Assembly: GCF_009601015.1 (NCBI RefSeq)
Contig: NZ_WITJ01000013.1
Coordinates: 1-64,000 of the forward strand
Length of the DNA stretch: 64,000 nt
Reading direction: 5' to 3'
DNA from: Lactococcus hircilactis
Lineage (GTDB): Bacteria; Bacillota; Bacilli; Lactobacillales; Streptococcaceae
A program made the position numbers and the translations under genes. The notes beneath the pieces were generated by a model. It was given only the letters and a program-made list of their open reading frames with translations. It made no database searches and had not been told where the DNA came from. The stretch's first letter is position 1, and each line of letters starts with the position of its first letter. Of this stretch, positions 16,485 to 25,728 are shown in pieces.

Positions 16485-18883
16485 TGCTTGGGTTGGGCGC
16501 TTGAAGCGGACGGTGTTGTTCCACTACTTGCTGGCATTCCTGGCAGAATCTTATTCCATGCATCCACATAATCTGCATCTGATCCTCCAATCGCAAACTT
16601 GTATGTTGTATTTGGTGCGCCAGATTTCGTCGTCCAAAAGCTCGTAACTGTTTTTCCTGAAACAGCTTTCCCATTGACTGTGGCTGGTTTTTCTCCAGTC
16701 GATTCAAGAACCGTGGACTTGGTCACATTCGGATCTGTATTAGGATCTTTAAATGTTTTTCCACTGCCAAAAATATTTGGATCGGCTGTATTGATTGCAT
16801 TGACCAAATTTGCCATGTAAGCTGCATTATTGAAATATCCGACATTTGATGTCATTGGACTGTTATCATCATGTCCGGCCCAACCTCCTAAAGTCACTGT
16901 TGGTGTCGAAAGCATCAGCCACACATCCGTATAATAATCCGTCGTTCCTGTCTTTCCAGCCCATGCCACTTGGTTGGCTAAGTTTGGATTTAACCCTTGT
17001 AAATCCGAATAAAATTTACTTGTTTTTTGTGCTTTGATAACACCTTGAAGCATATTTTCCATAATGGTCGCTGTCGCTTCTGAGTAAACTTGAACAGGAT
17101 CTGGATTAGAATGTTCATAAATCACATTTCCTTTATCATCCGTGATGCTCGAAATGAGGTAATAAGGGACATATTTCCCTCCATTGGCAAGTGTAGCGTA
17201 GCCATTGGTATGCTGGACAACGGTTGGATCAACCCCTCCACCTAATGGGAGAGATTCAATGGAATAATCTTTGATATTATACCCCATCTTACTCATGTAA
17301 GGTTTTGCCCCTTGTCCATCCTTATAAACTGCTTTATACGTCCAAAAAGCAGGAATATTGTAAGAAACGTCTAACGCTTCTGTAAAACTCATCATCGCAG
17401 TTCCTTTAGATCCGACGTGTTCAATATCTTGTCCTGTCGCATATTTAGCAGGATAATTAGAGAGGACACTTGCTGAGCCCATCAATCCCAAATCAAGTGC
17501 TGGACCATAAGCAATCAAAGGTTTAATTGATGATCCTGGAGATCTTCCACCATCAAAGGCATGATTAAATTGACTCGTTGCAAAATTTAATCCTCCAACA
17601 AATCCAAGCACAGCACCTGTACTGTTATCCATCAGTACATTTCCAGGTTGAACCACACCAGATCCGTCTTGCAGGGTACTGCCATAATTGGCTACTGCAT
17701 TTTGCATCGCAGTGTAGATGTTTTGATTAATGGTTGTCTTAACAGTGAGCCCTTTGCTTTGAAGTTCTTGTGCGGCAAGATTCGTGTAATACTGCTTGGT
17801 TGCGTCATTTCCTAAGCTTGTAGCAGACACCTTATCTCGTTTGATTAAATAATTATACACTTCTTGCGTGGCCTGTTTATAGATAACGTTGTATAAATAG
17901 CCGTGGCTTTTGACACTCGCTGGTGCAGAGGGCAAAAATGATGTTGTAATATCTTCTTTGAGATATTTTTTATAATCTGTTGCAGTGATGTACCCATTGC
18001 GATACATATTAAAAAGAACATTTTTTTGCCGATTGATGCCATAAAGAAGATTTGCTTTTGTTTTTAAAGCACCATTTGCAGCATAAGGAGAATAAACAAT
18101 TGGACTTTGTGGCAATCCAGCGATAAAAGCGGCTTGTGGAATCGTTAAATCTTTGGCCGTTTTTCCAAAAATTCCTTCGGCAGCAGCTTCAACACCAGCG
18201 ATATTTTGTCCTTTATTATTGCGCCCAAAAGGAGAAACATTTAAGTAATCCGTCAAAATTTCATCTTTTGAGAGATACGTCGTTAAAGCTCTAGCATAAA
18301 CAATCTCACTCGCTTTTCGCTGAAAAGTGACACTGTCTCCTAACAGTTGTTGCTTGATGAGTTGCTGAGTTAGGGTTGATCCTCCTGAGCTTGATCCTCC
18401 ACCAATTGAGCCAATGATGCCACGAATTACCGCTTTTGGAACAACACCATCATTTGTTTTAAACGTGTCATCTTCTGTAGCAATCAACGCATTTTTTACA
18501 TTTTCTGAAATGGCATTACTTGGAACATTGACCCGAATCAAATCACTTGAAATGTCTGAAATATTTTCCCCATTACTGTACTTCAACGTTGAGACACCGT
18601 GAATGTTATTGATTGCTGAGAGCATTTTTTCTTTATTCGCTTGAGGTGTTTTTTCAACCAAACGAACAAAATAACCAACACCAGCTGCCGCACCAAAAGT
18701 TACTCCCAAGACAAGAACAATTCCAAAAATCACACTCAGCCCTCGAAATACTGTAAAAACGGTAGAAGCAATCCTTTTATTTTCTTTTGGATGATTTTGA
18801 TTCTGTTGTCCTGAGCCTTTTTGACGTCTTGTTTGCATTTTTTCCTGCAAATTTTTCCGCGCTTTATCCTGATCTTTTTTCAT
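16481..18883 (-). CDS. pbp1b: Class A penicillin-binding protein (PBP1b type)
   Basis: The 800-residue bifunctional peptidoglycan synthase has a basic cytoplasmic tail, one membrane helix (about 46-72), a GT51 glycosyltransferase domain (ATEDDTF with catalytic Glu near 137; GGSTLTQQLIKQ; ASEIVYARAL) and a transpeptidase domain with GSSIKP (Ser near 450), SYN and KTGTT (near 642), then a Ser/Thr/Pro-rich C-terminus. It polymerises and cross-links the wall at the outer membrane face. Divergence from tyrS is the order known from streptococcal pbp1b. Length is normal for the family. Confidence 0.93.
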   Translation of the reverse strand: MKKDQDKARKNLQEKMQTRRQKGSGQQNQNHPKENKRIASTVFTVFRGLSVIFGIVLVLGVTFGAAAGVGYFVRLVEKTPQANKEKMLSAINNIHGVSTLKYSNGENISDISSDLIRVNVPSNAISENVKNALIATEDDTFKTNDGVVPKAVIRGIIGSIGGGSSSGGSTLTQQLIKQQLLGDSVTFQRKASEIVYARALTTYLSKDEILTDYLNVSPFGRNNKGQNIAGVEAAAEGIFGKTAKDLTIPQAAFIAGLPQSPIVYSPYAANGALKTKANLLYGINRQKNVLFNMYRNGYITATDYKKYLKEDITTSFLPSAPASVKSHGYLYNVIYKQATQEVYNYLIKRDKVSATSLGNDATKQYYTNLAAQELQSKGLTVKTTINQNIYTAMQNAVANYGSTLQDGSGVVQPGNVLMDNSTGAVLGFVGGLNFATSQFNHAFDGGRSPGSSIKPLIAYGPALDLGLMGSASVLSNYPAKYATGQDIEHVGSKGTAMMSFTEALDVSYNIPAFWTYKAVYKDGQGAKPYMSKMGYNIKDYSIESLPLGGGVDPTVVQHTNGYATLANGGKYVPYYLISSITDDKGNVIYEHSNPDPVQVYSEATATIMENMLQGVIKAQKTSKFYSDLQGLNPNLANQVAWAGKTGTTDYYTDVWLMLSTPTVTLGGWAGHDDNSPMTSNVGYFNNAAYMANLVNAINTADPNIFGSGKTFKDPNTDPNVTKSTVLESTGEKPATVNGKAVSGKTVTSFWTTKSGAPNTTYKFAIGGSDADYVDAWNKILPGMPASSGTTPSASSAQPKQ

Positions 18884-19142
18884 GCCCTAAGTATATCATA
18901 AACCAAAATGAGCCGCAATACATACTACTGTAAATGAAGCTGCTCAAATTCCAAACGTGAGCACAAGAAAATGTTCTCTTTTTGATTGCGTTTTGAAATG
19001 CGATCAGCGAAAATAACAGTGTGCAAAAAAATTCGGAGTGTCAAAAAGATCCAGCTGCACTTTGATTTTTTTAAATCACCTCATTTTGCGCACTTATTCT
19101 TTTAATCTGTCTTAAAATAGGATTTTTTGATATAATAGAGTG

Positions 19143-19229
19143 CGCACAAATAAAAAGTGTCAAGAAAGCTGAAATTTTTGAACCTGTTTGCACAGAACCA
19201 AAAAATTCCTTCTTTCTTGCCTCTTTTTG
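19143..19229 (+). ncRNA. Candidate small RNA or leader hairpin, unit 1
   Basis: An extended -10 box (TGATATAAT, 19128-19136) would start an RNA near 19143. It can fold as a long stem: CAAGAAAG (19161-19168) with CTTTCTTG (19212-19219), an A/T inner stem (AAATTTTTG with CAAAAAATT) and an apical CTGT-TTGC-ACAG. CCTCTTTTT follows, so transcription may end at about 19229. No ORF or T-box motif is present. Confidence 0.5.
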
Positions 19230-19264
19230 AGCGATTTGCGCTTACATCTTGATATAATAGAGTG

Positions 19265-19351
19265 CGCACAAATAAAAAGTGTCAAGAAAGCTGAAATTTT
19301 TGAACCTGTTTGCACAGAACCAAAAAATTCCTTCTTTCTTGCCTCTTTTTG
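19265..19351 (+). ncRNA. Candidate small RNA or leader hairpin, unit 2
   Basis: Same elements as unit 1 shifted by 122 bp: -10 box at 19253-19258, outer stem 19283-19290 with 19334-19341, and T-run 19346-19350. It is preceded by TTGCGCTTACATC, also found in related form before two other promoters nearby. Confidence 0.5.
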
Positions 19352-19396
19352 AAGAAATTGTGCTGACATCTTGAGATAATAGAGATGGACTTTTTT

Positions 19397-19410
19397 TGTC
19401 AGTACTGACA
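19397..19410. repeat. Dispersed palindrome, copy 4
   Basis: Intergenic, just downstream of the third -10-like box and about 90 bp before tyrS; it would lie in the tyrS leader RNA. Confidence 0.9.
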
Positions 19411-19501
19411 GAAATTTAAAAATTTAAAAAGCGGCAGTTTTGAAGCATTCAAGCTTTTTTGATTGCTTATGAATGGGCCAGTCTTATAGAAAGGATTTTT
19501 T

Positions 19502-20761
19502 ATGAACATTTTTGACGAACTAAAAGCACGCGGTTTGATTTTCCAGACCACTGATGAAGCTCTACTTAAAAAGGCGCTAACGGAGGGAATGGTTTCCTAT
19601 TATGGCGGTTTTGATCCTACTGCTGATAGCCTTCATTTGGGAAATCTGGTGTTGATTTTGACGATGAGACGCCTTCAACTTGCTGGTCACAAACCTTATC
19701 CACTCGTTGGTGGTGCAACTGGTTTGATTGGGGACCCTTCGTTTAAGGACGCTGAACGCTCTTTACAAACGAAGGAAACTGTACAAGAATGGACAGGAAA
19801 AATCCGTTCCCAACTGGAGCGTTTTCTTGATTTTGAAAATGGGGATAATAAAGCAGAAATGACCAATAATTACAATTGGTTTGAGCACTTGAGTTTCATT
19901 GATTTTTTGCGCGATGTTGGAAAACATTTTACAGTCAACTACATGATGAGCAAAGAATCCGTAAAAAAACGGATGGAAACTGGGATTTCCTATACTGAGT
20001 TTGCTTATCAAGTCATGCAAGGGTATGATTTTTATGAGCTCAATCAACGCCATAATGTCACTTTGCAACTGGGAGGATCTGACCAATGGGGAAATCTGAC
20101 CGCTGGTGTTGAACTGATCCGTCGTAAAGCCAATAAAGCTGCACACGTCATCACAACGCCATTAATTACGGACAGTACAGGAAAAAAATTCGGAAAATCC
20201 GAAGGAAATGCCATCTGGCTGGACGCTGAAAAAACTTCTCCTTTTGAGATGTATCAGTTTTGGCTCAATGTCAACGATGAAGATGCCATAAAAATGCTTA
20301 AAATTTTCACATTTTTATCGCTTGATGCAATCGAAAATATTCGTGTCAAATTTGAAGCGGCACCGCATGAACGCTTCGCACAAAAAGAATTAGCGCGCGA
20401 AGTGGTCACACTCGTTCACGGAAAGGCAGCTTACGAGCAAGCCTTGCACGTCACCGACATTTTATTTGGTGGTGGACAATTGAAAGAATTAAAAGCAAAA
20501 GACATCTTATCAGGACTCAAATCTGTCCCACATTATGCTGTCAGCGCTGACGAAAATCTCAATATCGTCGAATTGCTCATTCAATCCGGCATTGAAACAT
20601 CAAAGCGCCAAGCACGTGAAGACCTCACAAACGGCGCCATCTACATCAATGGTGAACGTTTGTCTGATCTTGATTATGTTTTATCTGATCAGGATAAGAT
20701 CGATGGACAGTTGACCGTCATCCGTCGTGGAAAGAAAAAAAACTTTGTCTTGACTTACTAA
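19502..20761 (+). CDS. tyrS: Tyrosyl-tRNA synthetase
   Basis: The 419-residue class I enzyme charges tRNA-Tyr. It has the HIGH-type motif HLGN at 45-48 ([10 protein letters not shown]), GGSDQWGN in the tyrosine pocket, KFGKS near 230 and a C-terminal S4-like RNA-binding domain ([20 protein letters not shown]). AAAGGATTTTTTATG marks the start. Unlike many Firmicutes tyrS genes, its leader shows no T-box sequence (no GGUGGNACCGCG-like element). Instead it carries tandem hairpin units and a dispersed palindrome. Confidence 0.97.
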   Translation: MNIFDELKARGLIFQTTDEALLKKALTEGMVSYYGGFDPTADSLHLGNLVLILTMRRLQLAGHKPYPLVGGATGLIGDPSFKDAERSLQTKETVQEWTGKIRSQLERFLDFENGDNKAEMTNNYNWFEHLSFIDFLRDVGKHFTVNYMMSKESVKKRMETGISYTEFAYQVMQGYDFYELNQRHNVTLQLGGSDQWGNLTAGVELIRRKANKAAHVITTPLITDSTGKKFGKSEGNAIWLDAEKTSPFEMYQFWLNVNDEDAIKMLKIFTFLSLDAIENIRVKFEAAPHERFAQKELAREVVTLVHGKAAYEQALHVTDILFGGGQLKELKAKDILSGLKSVPHYAVSADENLNIVELLIQSGIETSKRQAREDLTNGAIYINGERLSDLDYVLSDQDKIDGQLTVIRRGKKKNFVLTY

Positions 20762-20767
20762 AATATA

Positions 20768-20792
20768 AAGGAATGCTTGCGTTCCTTTTTTT
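20768..20792 (+). terminator. tyrS terminator
   Basis: AAGGAA-tgcttgcg-TTCCTTTTTTT. Confidence 0.85.
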
Positions 20793-20951
20793 GATCTAAA
20801 AAGGGCACATCATCAAAAGCGACAAAAATCTAAATTTGTGAAATTCTCACACAAAATCAAAAAAATCTTTCTTTTTAGTCCTTTTGGTCCCATTTGTGCA
20901 AACATCTTGGTATAATAGAATGAGAACGAAATCTAAAGGATGGGTCAGCTG

Positions 20952-21401
20952 ATGAATAAACAAAATTTTGATGAAAAATTAAAAGAATTGCGCAAACTTT
21001 ATGATGAGAATCATCCCATCACTCCGGCTGAGGGTGATGTTTTCACACCACTTTCACTCGTTGAAAAAGAACAATATGTCCTTCATGAAATTCAAGAATG
21101 TTTGAGTGAACTCACTCATTTGGTCTCAACACTTGAACTTGCGATTGACCAATCTGAATCAAAAGAGAGAATTTCTGATTTAAAAGACAAAATTTCAAAT
21201 CTTGAGCGCCGAAAATCGATTCTTGAGCAAAAGCTTGAGTTTATCAGAAGTGGAGAAACGGACGATCAGCGGAAAGAAAAACTCAAACGTCAGCTCTTAG
21301 AACTGGAATTAAAACGGTGCAAACTCAAATTTGCAGATAAAGATCATGTGAAAGTCGATCAAAAAATAAATCAAAAATTGGATTCTTATAAAAAATTATA
21401 A
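20952..21401 (+). CDS. Hypothetical coiled-coil protein
   Basis: I place the start at ATG 20952 (MNKQNFDEKLKEL), about 11 bases after AAAGGA, instead of the ATG at 20940 that abuts the site. The roughly 149-residue cytoplasmic protein is almost wholly helical and charged; residues 45-140 (SECLSEL-type heptads, DLKDKISNLERRKSILEQKL) predict a coiled coil. No motif identifies it. Its promoter (TTGGTATAATAG near 20910) shares the TTGTGCNNACATCTTG upstream module with tyrS. It is followed by a terminator, so it is monocistronic. Confidence 0.65.
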   Translation: MNKQNFDEKLKELRKLYDENHPITPAEGDVFTPLSLVEKEQYVLHEIQECLSELTHLVSTLELAIDQSESKERISDLKDKISNLERRKSILEQKLEFIRSGETDDQRKEKLKRQLLELELKRCKLKFADKDHVKVDQKINQKLDSYKKL

Positions 21402-21425
21402 AAAGATCACTCGCCTGATCTTTTT
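21401..21425 (+). terminator. Terminator of the coiled-coil gene
   Basis: AAAAGATCA-ctcgcc-TGATCTTTTT. Confidence 0.85.
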
Positions 21426-21515
21426 AGTGCTTGCAAAATCAAAACCGCTTCTGCATTGATTTTCACACCTTTTTTAGTTCAACTGTTTTTTCATTTCTAT
21501 ATAGAAAGGAAGTTC

Positions 21516-23555
21516 ATGATCCACAGTATTTTTTATGTTATTATTTTTCTTCTCGCCCTCGTTTTATCAAACGTGCTTAATCAAGTATTTCCTAAACTTG
21601 CACTTCCGCTCATTCAAGTCATTCTTGGCATTATTCTTGGCTTTTTAGGTGCTTCTCATCTGCTGGACGTTGATCCTGAGTTATTTCTTGGCTTCATCAT
21701 CGCTCCCCTTCTTTTTCGAGAAAGTGAAGAAGCTGATGTGACACATATTTTCAAGCATTTTTCTACCATTCTCTTTTTGATTTTGCCTCTTGTATTTTTG
21801 ACAGCGCTTGGATTAGGGTATCTTACTCACTTCTTACTTTTAGGAATTCCACTTGCGGCATGCTTTGCGTTGGGCGCGAGTTTGGCGCCGACAGATGCGA
21901 TTGCGGTCGGTGCTTTATCAAAAAATTTCAAATTTCCAAAGCGCATCACAAGTATTCTTCAAGGCGAAGGTCTTTTAAATGATGCTTCAGGAATCATTGC
22001 TTTTCAAATCGCTGTTCTAGCTTTAAGTACGGGACAATTTTCTTTACCCAACGCTACCATTGACTTAGTCGAATCTGCAATTGGTGGCGCATTGATTGGG
22101 GTGATCTTGGTTTGGATTAAAAATGTACTCTTACGGATGCTTAATTCAATTGCTGCACGCGATGTCATTAGTTACTTACTTTTAGAATTTACGATTCCAT
22201 TTGCTGCTTTTCTTTTGTCAGAAATGGTTCATGTTTCTGGAATCATAGCAGTGGTGGTTGCAGGTGTTTTACAAGCCAACGGCATTAAGAAAACAACGTT
22301 GTTTGATGCCAAAGTCACAAAAATCAAAAGTACGCTTTGGGATATGATTGTCTTTATTCTCAATTCAGTGGTCTTTTTGTTTTTAGGTATTGAGTTGCAT
22401 CAACTCGCTTTACCTTTGCTCAATAATCCACTGTATTCAAACACGCACTTGATTATGATGGTGATTTTATTAACCTTCGCTTTATTCTTATTGCGTTTTA
22501 TTTCGATTTGGATTTATTATTTCATTCGCACACTCAAGCGGCATCAAAAGTTTAAATTGTATTGGAATGATATTTTATTACTCACTTTTGCAGGATCTAA
22601 GGGAACTGTTTCGATTGCGACCATTTTATTAATTCCAAAATTGGATAGTGTGCCGTACAGTCTTTTGATTTTCTTGGTGGCTTCTGTGACTGCACTTTCT
22701 TTTTTAATTGGGATATTTGTCTTGCCACTCTTTGCAGCAAAAAAGACGGTCAAAGTTGATAATATCGCAAAAATTTCGATTTTAAGTGATGTGGTTTCTG
22801 AACTTCGTTTAGATATGCAAAAGGTGAAAAACAAAGAAGGATATGCAATTGCGATTGATAGTTATCAAGATCGTATCCAAAAATTAATCATTGAACAAGA
22901 AAGTGCGAGTACTTCTGTGGATTTCAATGAACTTCAGCTCCTCATCATGAGGCTTGAATCTGAGGGACTTGAAACAGCATATCGCAATGGAGAAATCTCG
23001 ATTCCGACGTATCGCCTTTATCACCGCTATATTCGCTCACTTGGAAGATCCATTTCTCACACTTTTCTTTCAAGTTTTCAATTTTTTTCGTTAGTCCTTT
23101 TTAAAACAACGCATCTTCTTTTTTCACAAGTGTTTCATGTGACTTTTTCAAACCAACCTCGAAAAGAGCAACGGTTAATCACACGTGAAGAAATCACGAC
23201 GCTCTATTTTAAAAATACTGAAATTATTTTACAAGCTTTGGAGAGTTTAGAGTCGGTTTATGATACTCAATTGATTGATTTCTTGCAAATGCAACGCTTA
23301 CGTTCAGCAGAACTTGTGGCACATGGCGGCTACATTACTCACGTGCTTCATAAATCTGAGCCAAATAATTATCGAGAATTAATGCGGGCTTATTATTTGG
23401 AGCGTAAATCCATTTTTGAGTACGAATCCGCAGGGCAATTAAGTCCAAAAGAAGCGAAGTTATTAAGACAAAACGTCAATGTTTTGGAGGATTATTCGAT
23501 GGAGAGTAATCATCGCACCCTCTTTTTCAATTTGCTTGAAAAACGAAAAAAATGA
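21516..23555 (+). CDS. CPA1-family Na+(K+)/H+ antiporter
   Basis: The start is ATG 21516 (MIHSIFYVIIFLLALV), preceded by GAAAGGAAG, which removes 20 residues from the longest frame. The 679-residue protein has about 12 membrane helices in the first 400 residues, with the CPA1 signature ALGASLAPTDAIAVGALSKN and LLNDASGIIAFQ, where the Asp residues carry ions. A long cytoplasmic C-terminus (about 410-679) is hydrophilic and helical, as in NhaP/YjcE-type exchangers. It probably exports Na+ or K+ in exchange for protons for pH and salt homeostasis. Ion preference cannot be read from sequence. Confidence 0.88.
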   Translation: MIHSIFYVIIFLLALVLSNVLNQVFPKLALPLIQVILGIILGFLGASHLLDVDPELFLGFIIAPLLFRESEEADVTHIFKHFSTILFLILPLVFLTALGLGYLTHFLLLGIPLAACFALGASLAPTDAIAVGALSKNFKFPKRITSILQGEGLLNDASGIIAFQIAVLALSTGQFSLPNATIDLVESAIGGALIGVILVWIKNVLLRMLNSIAARDVISYLLLEFTIPFAAFLLSEMVHVSGIIAVVVAGVLQANGIKKTTLFDAKVTKIKSTLWDMIVFILNSVVFLFLGIELHQLALPLLNNPLYSNTHLIMMVILLTFALFLLRFISIWIYYFIRTLKRHQKFKLYWNDILLLTFAGSKGTVSIATILLIPKLDSVPYSLLIFLVASVTALSFLIGIFVLPLFAAKKTVKVDNIAKISILSDVVSELRLDMQKVKNKEGYAIAIDSYQDRIQKLIIEQESASTSVDFNELQLLIMRLESEGLETAYRNGEISIPTYRLYHRYIRSLGRSISHTFLSSFQFFSLVLFKTTHLLFSQVFHVTFSNQPRKEQRLITREEITTLYFKNTEIILQALESLESVYDTQLIDFLQMQRLRSAELVAHGGYITHVLHKSEPNNYRELMRAYYLERKSIFEYESAGQLSPKEAKLLRQNVNVLEDYSMESNHRTLFFNLLEKRKK

Positions 23556-23582
23556 GAATGGATTATTTTTCCGTTCTTTTTT
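23555..23582 (+). terminator. Terminator of the antiporter gene
   Basis: AGAATGG-attattttt-CCGTTCT followed by T6. Confidence 0.65.
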
Positions 23583-23629
23583 CTTTAGAAAATGTTATGA
23601 TGGAGAAAAAGGAATTTTTGTGAGAAAAA

Positions 23630-24127
23630 ATGGAAACAGAGCGGTTAAACATCAGGCGTTTTCAGCAGCTTGATTGTAATGATTTACATGATATTTTAGG
23701 CGATGCGATTCTGATGGAATTTACGGAGCCTCCTTTTTCATTAAGTCAAACAAGGGATTTTTTAGAAAATTTTTGCATCAGGCGTACCCCACAAGTGGCT
23801 TTTGCGGTTGAATTAAAAGCAACACAAAAGGTTATCGGTTATCTCTTATTAAAACCACTGGATCACAAAGGGACTTTCGAGTTAGGATTTTGGATCAATC
23901 GTGATTTTTGGAGAACTGGAATTGCATTTGAAGCTTGTCAGTGCTTGATTGCTCATGCTTTTTTGAACCGTTCTGCTCAAAAAATCGTTGCTGAAACCTG
24001 CGATGTAAAAAAAGCAGTTCCGTTATTAAAAAAATTAGGACTGAGGATGGATCACGTCATTTTGTCAGCAATGACAGACAATCACGGACAAAAACGAGAT
24101 ACTTATTGGTTAAGTTTAGAAAAATAA
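23630..24127 (+). CDS. GNAT-family N-acetyltransferase (RimJ/RimL type)
   Basis: The 165-residue protein starts METERLNIRRFQQLDCNDL, the usual N-terminus of RimJ/RimL-like acetyltransferases, followed by VIGYLLLKPLDHKGTFELGFWI and FWRTGIAFEACQCLIAHAF, the acetyl-CoA-binding region. The canonical RxxGxG/A is only partly present (WRTGIAFEA). Substrate unknown; proteins of this group acetylate ribosomal proteins or small amines. It has its own terminator and a weak ribosome-binding site. Confidence 0.8.
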   Translation: METERLNIRRFQQLDCNDLHDILGDAILMEFTEPPFSLSQTRDFLENFCIRRTPQVAFAVELKATQKVIGYLLLKPLDHKGTFELGFWINRDFWRTGIAFEACQCLIAHAFLNRSAQKIVAETCDVKKAVPLLKKLGLRMDHVILSAMTDNHGQKRDTYWLSLEK

Positions 24128-24153
24128 AAAAGAGCATTGCTCTTTTTTATTTT
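24128..24153 (+). terminator. Terminator of the GNAT gene
   Basis: AAAGAGCA-t-TGCTCTTTTTT; palindrome copy 5 follows directly. Confidence 0.7.
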
Positions 24154-24167
24154 TGTCAGTACTGACA
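24154..24167. repeat. Dispersed palindrome, copy 5
   Basis: Lies between the convergent GNAT and MFS genes, 6 bp from the MFS stop. A related TGTCAGCAATGACA occurs in the GNAT gene at 24063-24076. Confidence 0.9.
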
Positions 24168-24173
24168 GATTTT

Positions 24174-25586
24174 TTATGCTTGAATTTTTTTGCGTCCGAG
24201 TAGTCGTGACAGTGCTAAAATCCATGTGATCAAGGTAAAACATAATGCAAAAATAAAGGCGACGTGCATTCCATTTAAGAAAATTTCTGGTTGATCTGGT
24301 AAATAACTGGTCACTTTTTGTCCTGTCATTTTTGACATGGAGAAAAAGAGAATGATCGTTGCAAGGGATGTTCCCAAGACAAATGCTACATTTCTTGCTA
24401 AAGAATTGACCGATCCCGCTATTCCTAGATACTTGCGGTCCACTGTTTCCATGATGAGGGCATTATTTGGACTTTGGAAAATTCCAACAGATCCGCCTTG
24501 AATCAACAATACTAAAACAATCCACCACGATGGTGTCGTTTGATGAATCATCAAATAGCCGATTTGTGAAATGACGATACCTGAAATGCCGATAAATGTG
24601 ACGAGTTCTTTGTCAATTTTGTCAGCGATGATTCCTGCAATTGGACTAAATATGAGCATTGATAACGGGTAGCACATCATAAACATCCCAGCAATTCCTG
24701 GACCAAAAGCGCGATAATCTTGCAGATAAAATGGCAATAAAATGCTTGCAAACATGGATACTGTAAAGTTAAAAAGCGCCATAATCAGACTTAATGAAAA
24801 AAGTTTAGATTTGAAAATTCCAAGATTGAGCAATGGATTTTCAGAGCGTTTTTCTGTGACAATAAAAGCAATAAAAAGTAAAATTCCAAGTAGGACAGCG
24901 ATGAGAATTAATGGATTCGTCCAGCCCAAAGTCATCCCAAAATTCAATGCGAGAAACAATAAGATGATGACACCACTCATTAATGCCCCACCTTTGAGAT
25001 CAATATCTGAAAGCTGACCTTGCCCATTTCTTGTCGGTAGGGCACGATTTCCAAAAATCCAGGCCAAAATGCCAATAGGCACATTAATCCAAAAAATGTA
25101 ATTCCAACTCGCAATCTGTAAAATCACGCCACCAAGTGCTGGTCCTGCAATGGAACCAACAGAAACAAACATGGTGTTGATTGCCAAAGCGCGCGCCCGA
25201 TTTTCTGCTGGAAAAATCTGTGCGATAATTCCAAAACTGGTCGCCATCATCATCGACGCCCCAATCGCTTGAATGACCCGCGCGACTAACAAAAACGCAA
25301 GCCCCATTCCTAAATTTAGACCTGCCAAAAATGAGCCCAAAATAAAGATGCCCCATCCAATTTTTGTGACCTTTGCTTTTCCAATCAAGTCAGACAATCG
25401 TCCAAATATGAGGATAATCGCAGAAATCACAATAAGATAAATTGTCACCACCCAAGTGATTTGAGCCGTTGATGTGTGTAATTCACGCGACATGGTTGGG
25501 AGTGCAATATTGACAATTGAACCATCCAATGTGGACATGAATGTAAAGATTCCAATCGCAAGAAGTGCTTTTGTACGGTTCGCCAT
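24174..25586 (-). CDS. MFS drug exporter, DHA2 (EmrB/QacA) type
   Basis: The start is ATG 25586 (MANRTKALLAIGIFTFMSTL), with AAGAGGG upstream; the longer frame lacks a ribosome-binding site. The 470-residue protein has about 14 membrane helices, the DHA2 motif LDGSIVNIALPTM in helix 1, the loop motif GRLSDLIGKAKV and GPALGGVI (motif C of antiporters). It is expected to expel lipophilic or cationic compounds using the proton gradient. It is monocistronic, between two copies of the dispersed palindrome. Confidence 0.88.
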   Translation of the reverse strand: MANRTKALLAIGIFTFMSTLDGSIVNIALPTMSRELHTSTAQITWVVTIYLIVISAIILIFGRLSDLIGKAKVTKIGWGIFILGSFLAGLNLGMGLAFLLVARVIQAIGASMMMATSFGIIAQIFPAENRARALAINTMFVSVGSIAGPALGGVILQIASWNYIFWINVPIGILAWIFGNRALPTRNGQGQLSDIDLKGGALMSGVIILLFLALNFGMTLGWTNPLILIAVLLGILLFIAFIVTEKRSENPLLNLGIFKSKLFSLSLIMALFNFTVSMFASILLPFYLQDYRAFGPGIAGMFMMCYPLSMLIFSPIAGIIADKIDKELVTFIGISGIVISQIGYLMIHQTTPSWWIVLVLLIQGGSVGIFQSPNNALIMETVDRKYLGIAGSVNSLARNVAFVLGTSLATIILFFSMSKMTGQKVTSYLPDQPEIFLNGMHVAFIFALCFTLITWILALSRLLGRKKIQA

Positions 25587-25671
25587 TTTTCCCTCTTTTC
25601 TTCGTTTAATGCAACAGTTAATTCTAAAGCAAAAATTGCCATTTGTCAATGTTTTAAGACGAAAAAAAAGC

Positions 25672-25685
25672 TGTCAGTACTGACA
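25672..25685. repeat. Dispersed palindrome, copy 6
   Basis: Intergenic, between the divergent-facing MFS start and the azoreductase-like 3' end. Confidence 0.9.
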
Positions 25686-25728
25686 AAAATACTTTTGTCA
25701 CTGACACGCTTTAAAAAATGAGCAAAAA

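Larger units (their letters stand above)
19127..19352 (+). repeat. Tandem duplication of a 104-bp promoter-hairpin unit (122-bp period)
   Basis: Positions 19127-19230 and 19249-19352 look identical by eye. Each begins TTGATATAATAGAG and ends with a T-run. An 18-bp spacer (gcgatttgcgcttacatc) separates them, and a degenerate third promoter (TTGAGATAATAGAG, 19371-19384) follows. The unit lies in the 618-bp gap between pbp1b and tyrS; 18884-19080 holds nothing else I can name. Confidence 0.9.

Noticed and set aside
19081-19501. T-box riboswitch upstream of tyrS
   Set aside because: No GGUGG-type antiterminator sequence or Stem I features are visible; the hairpin units are of another kind.
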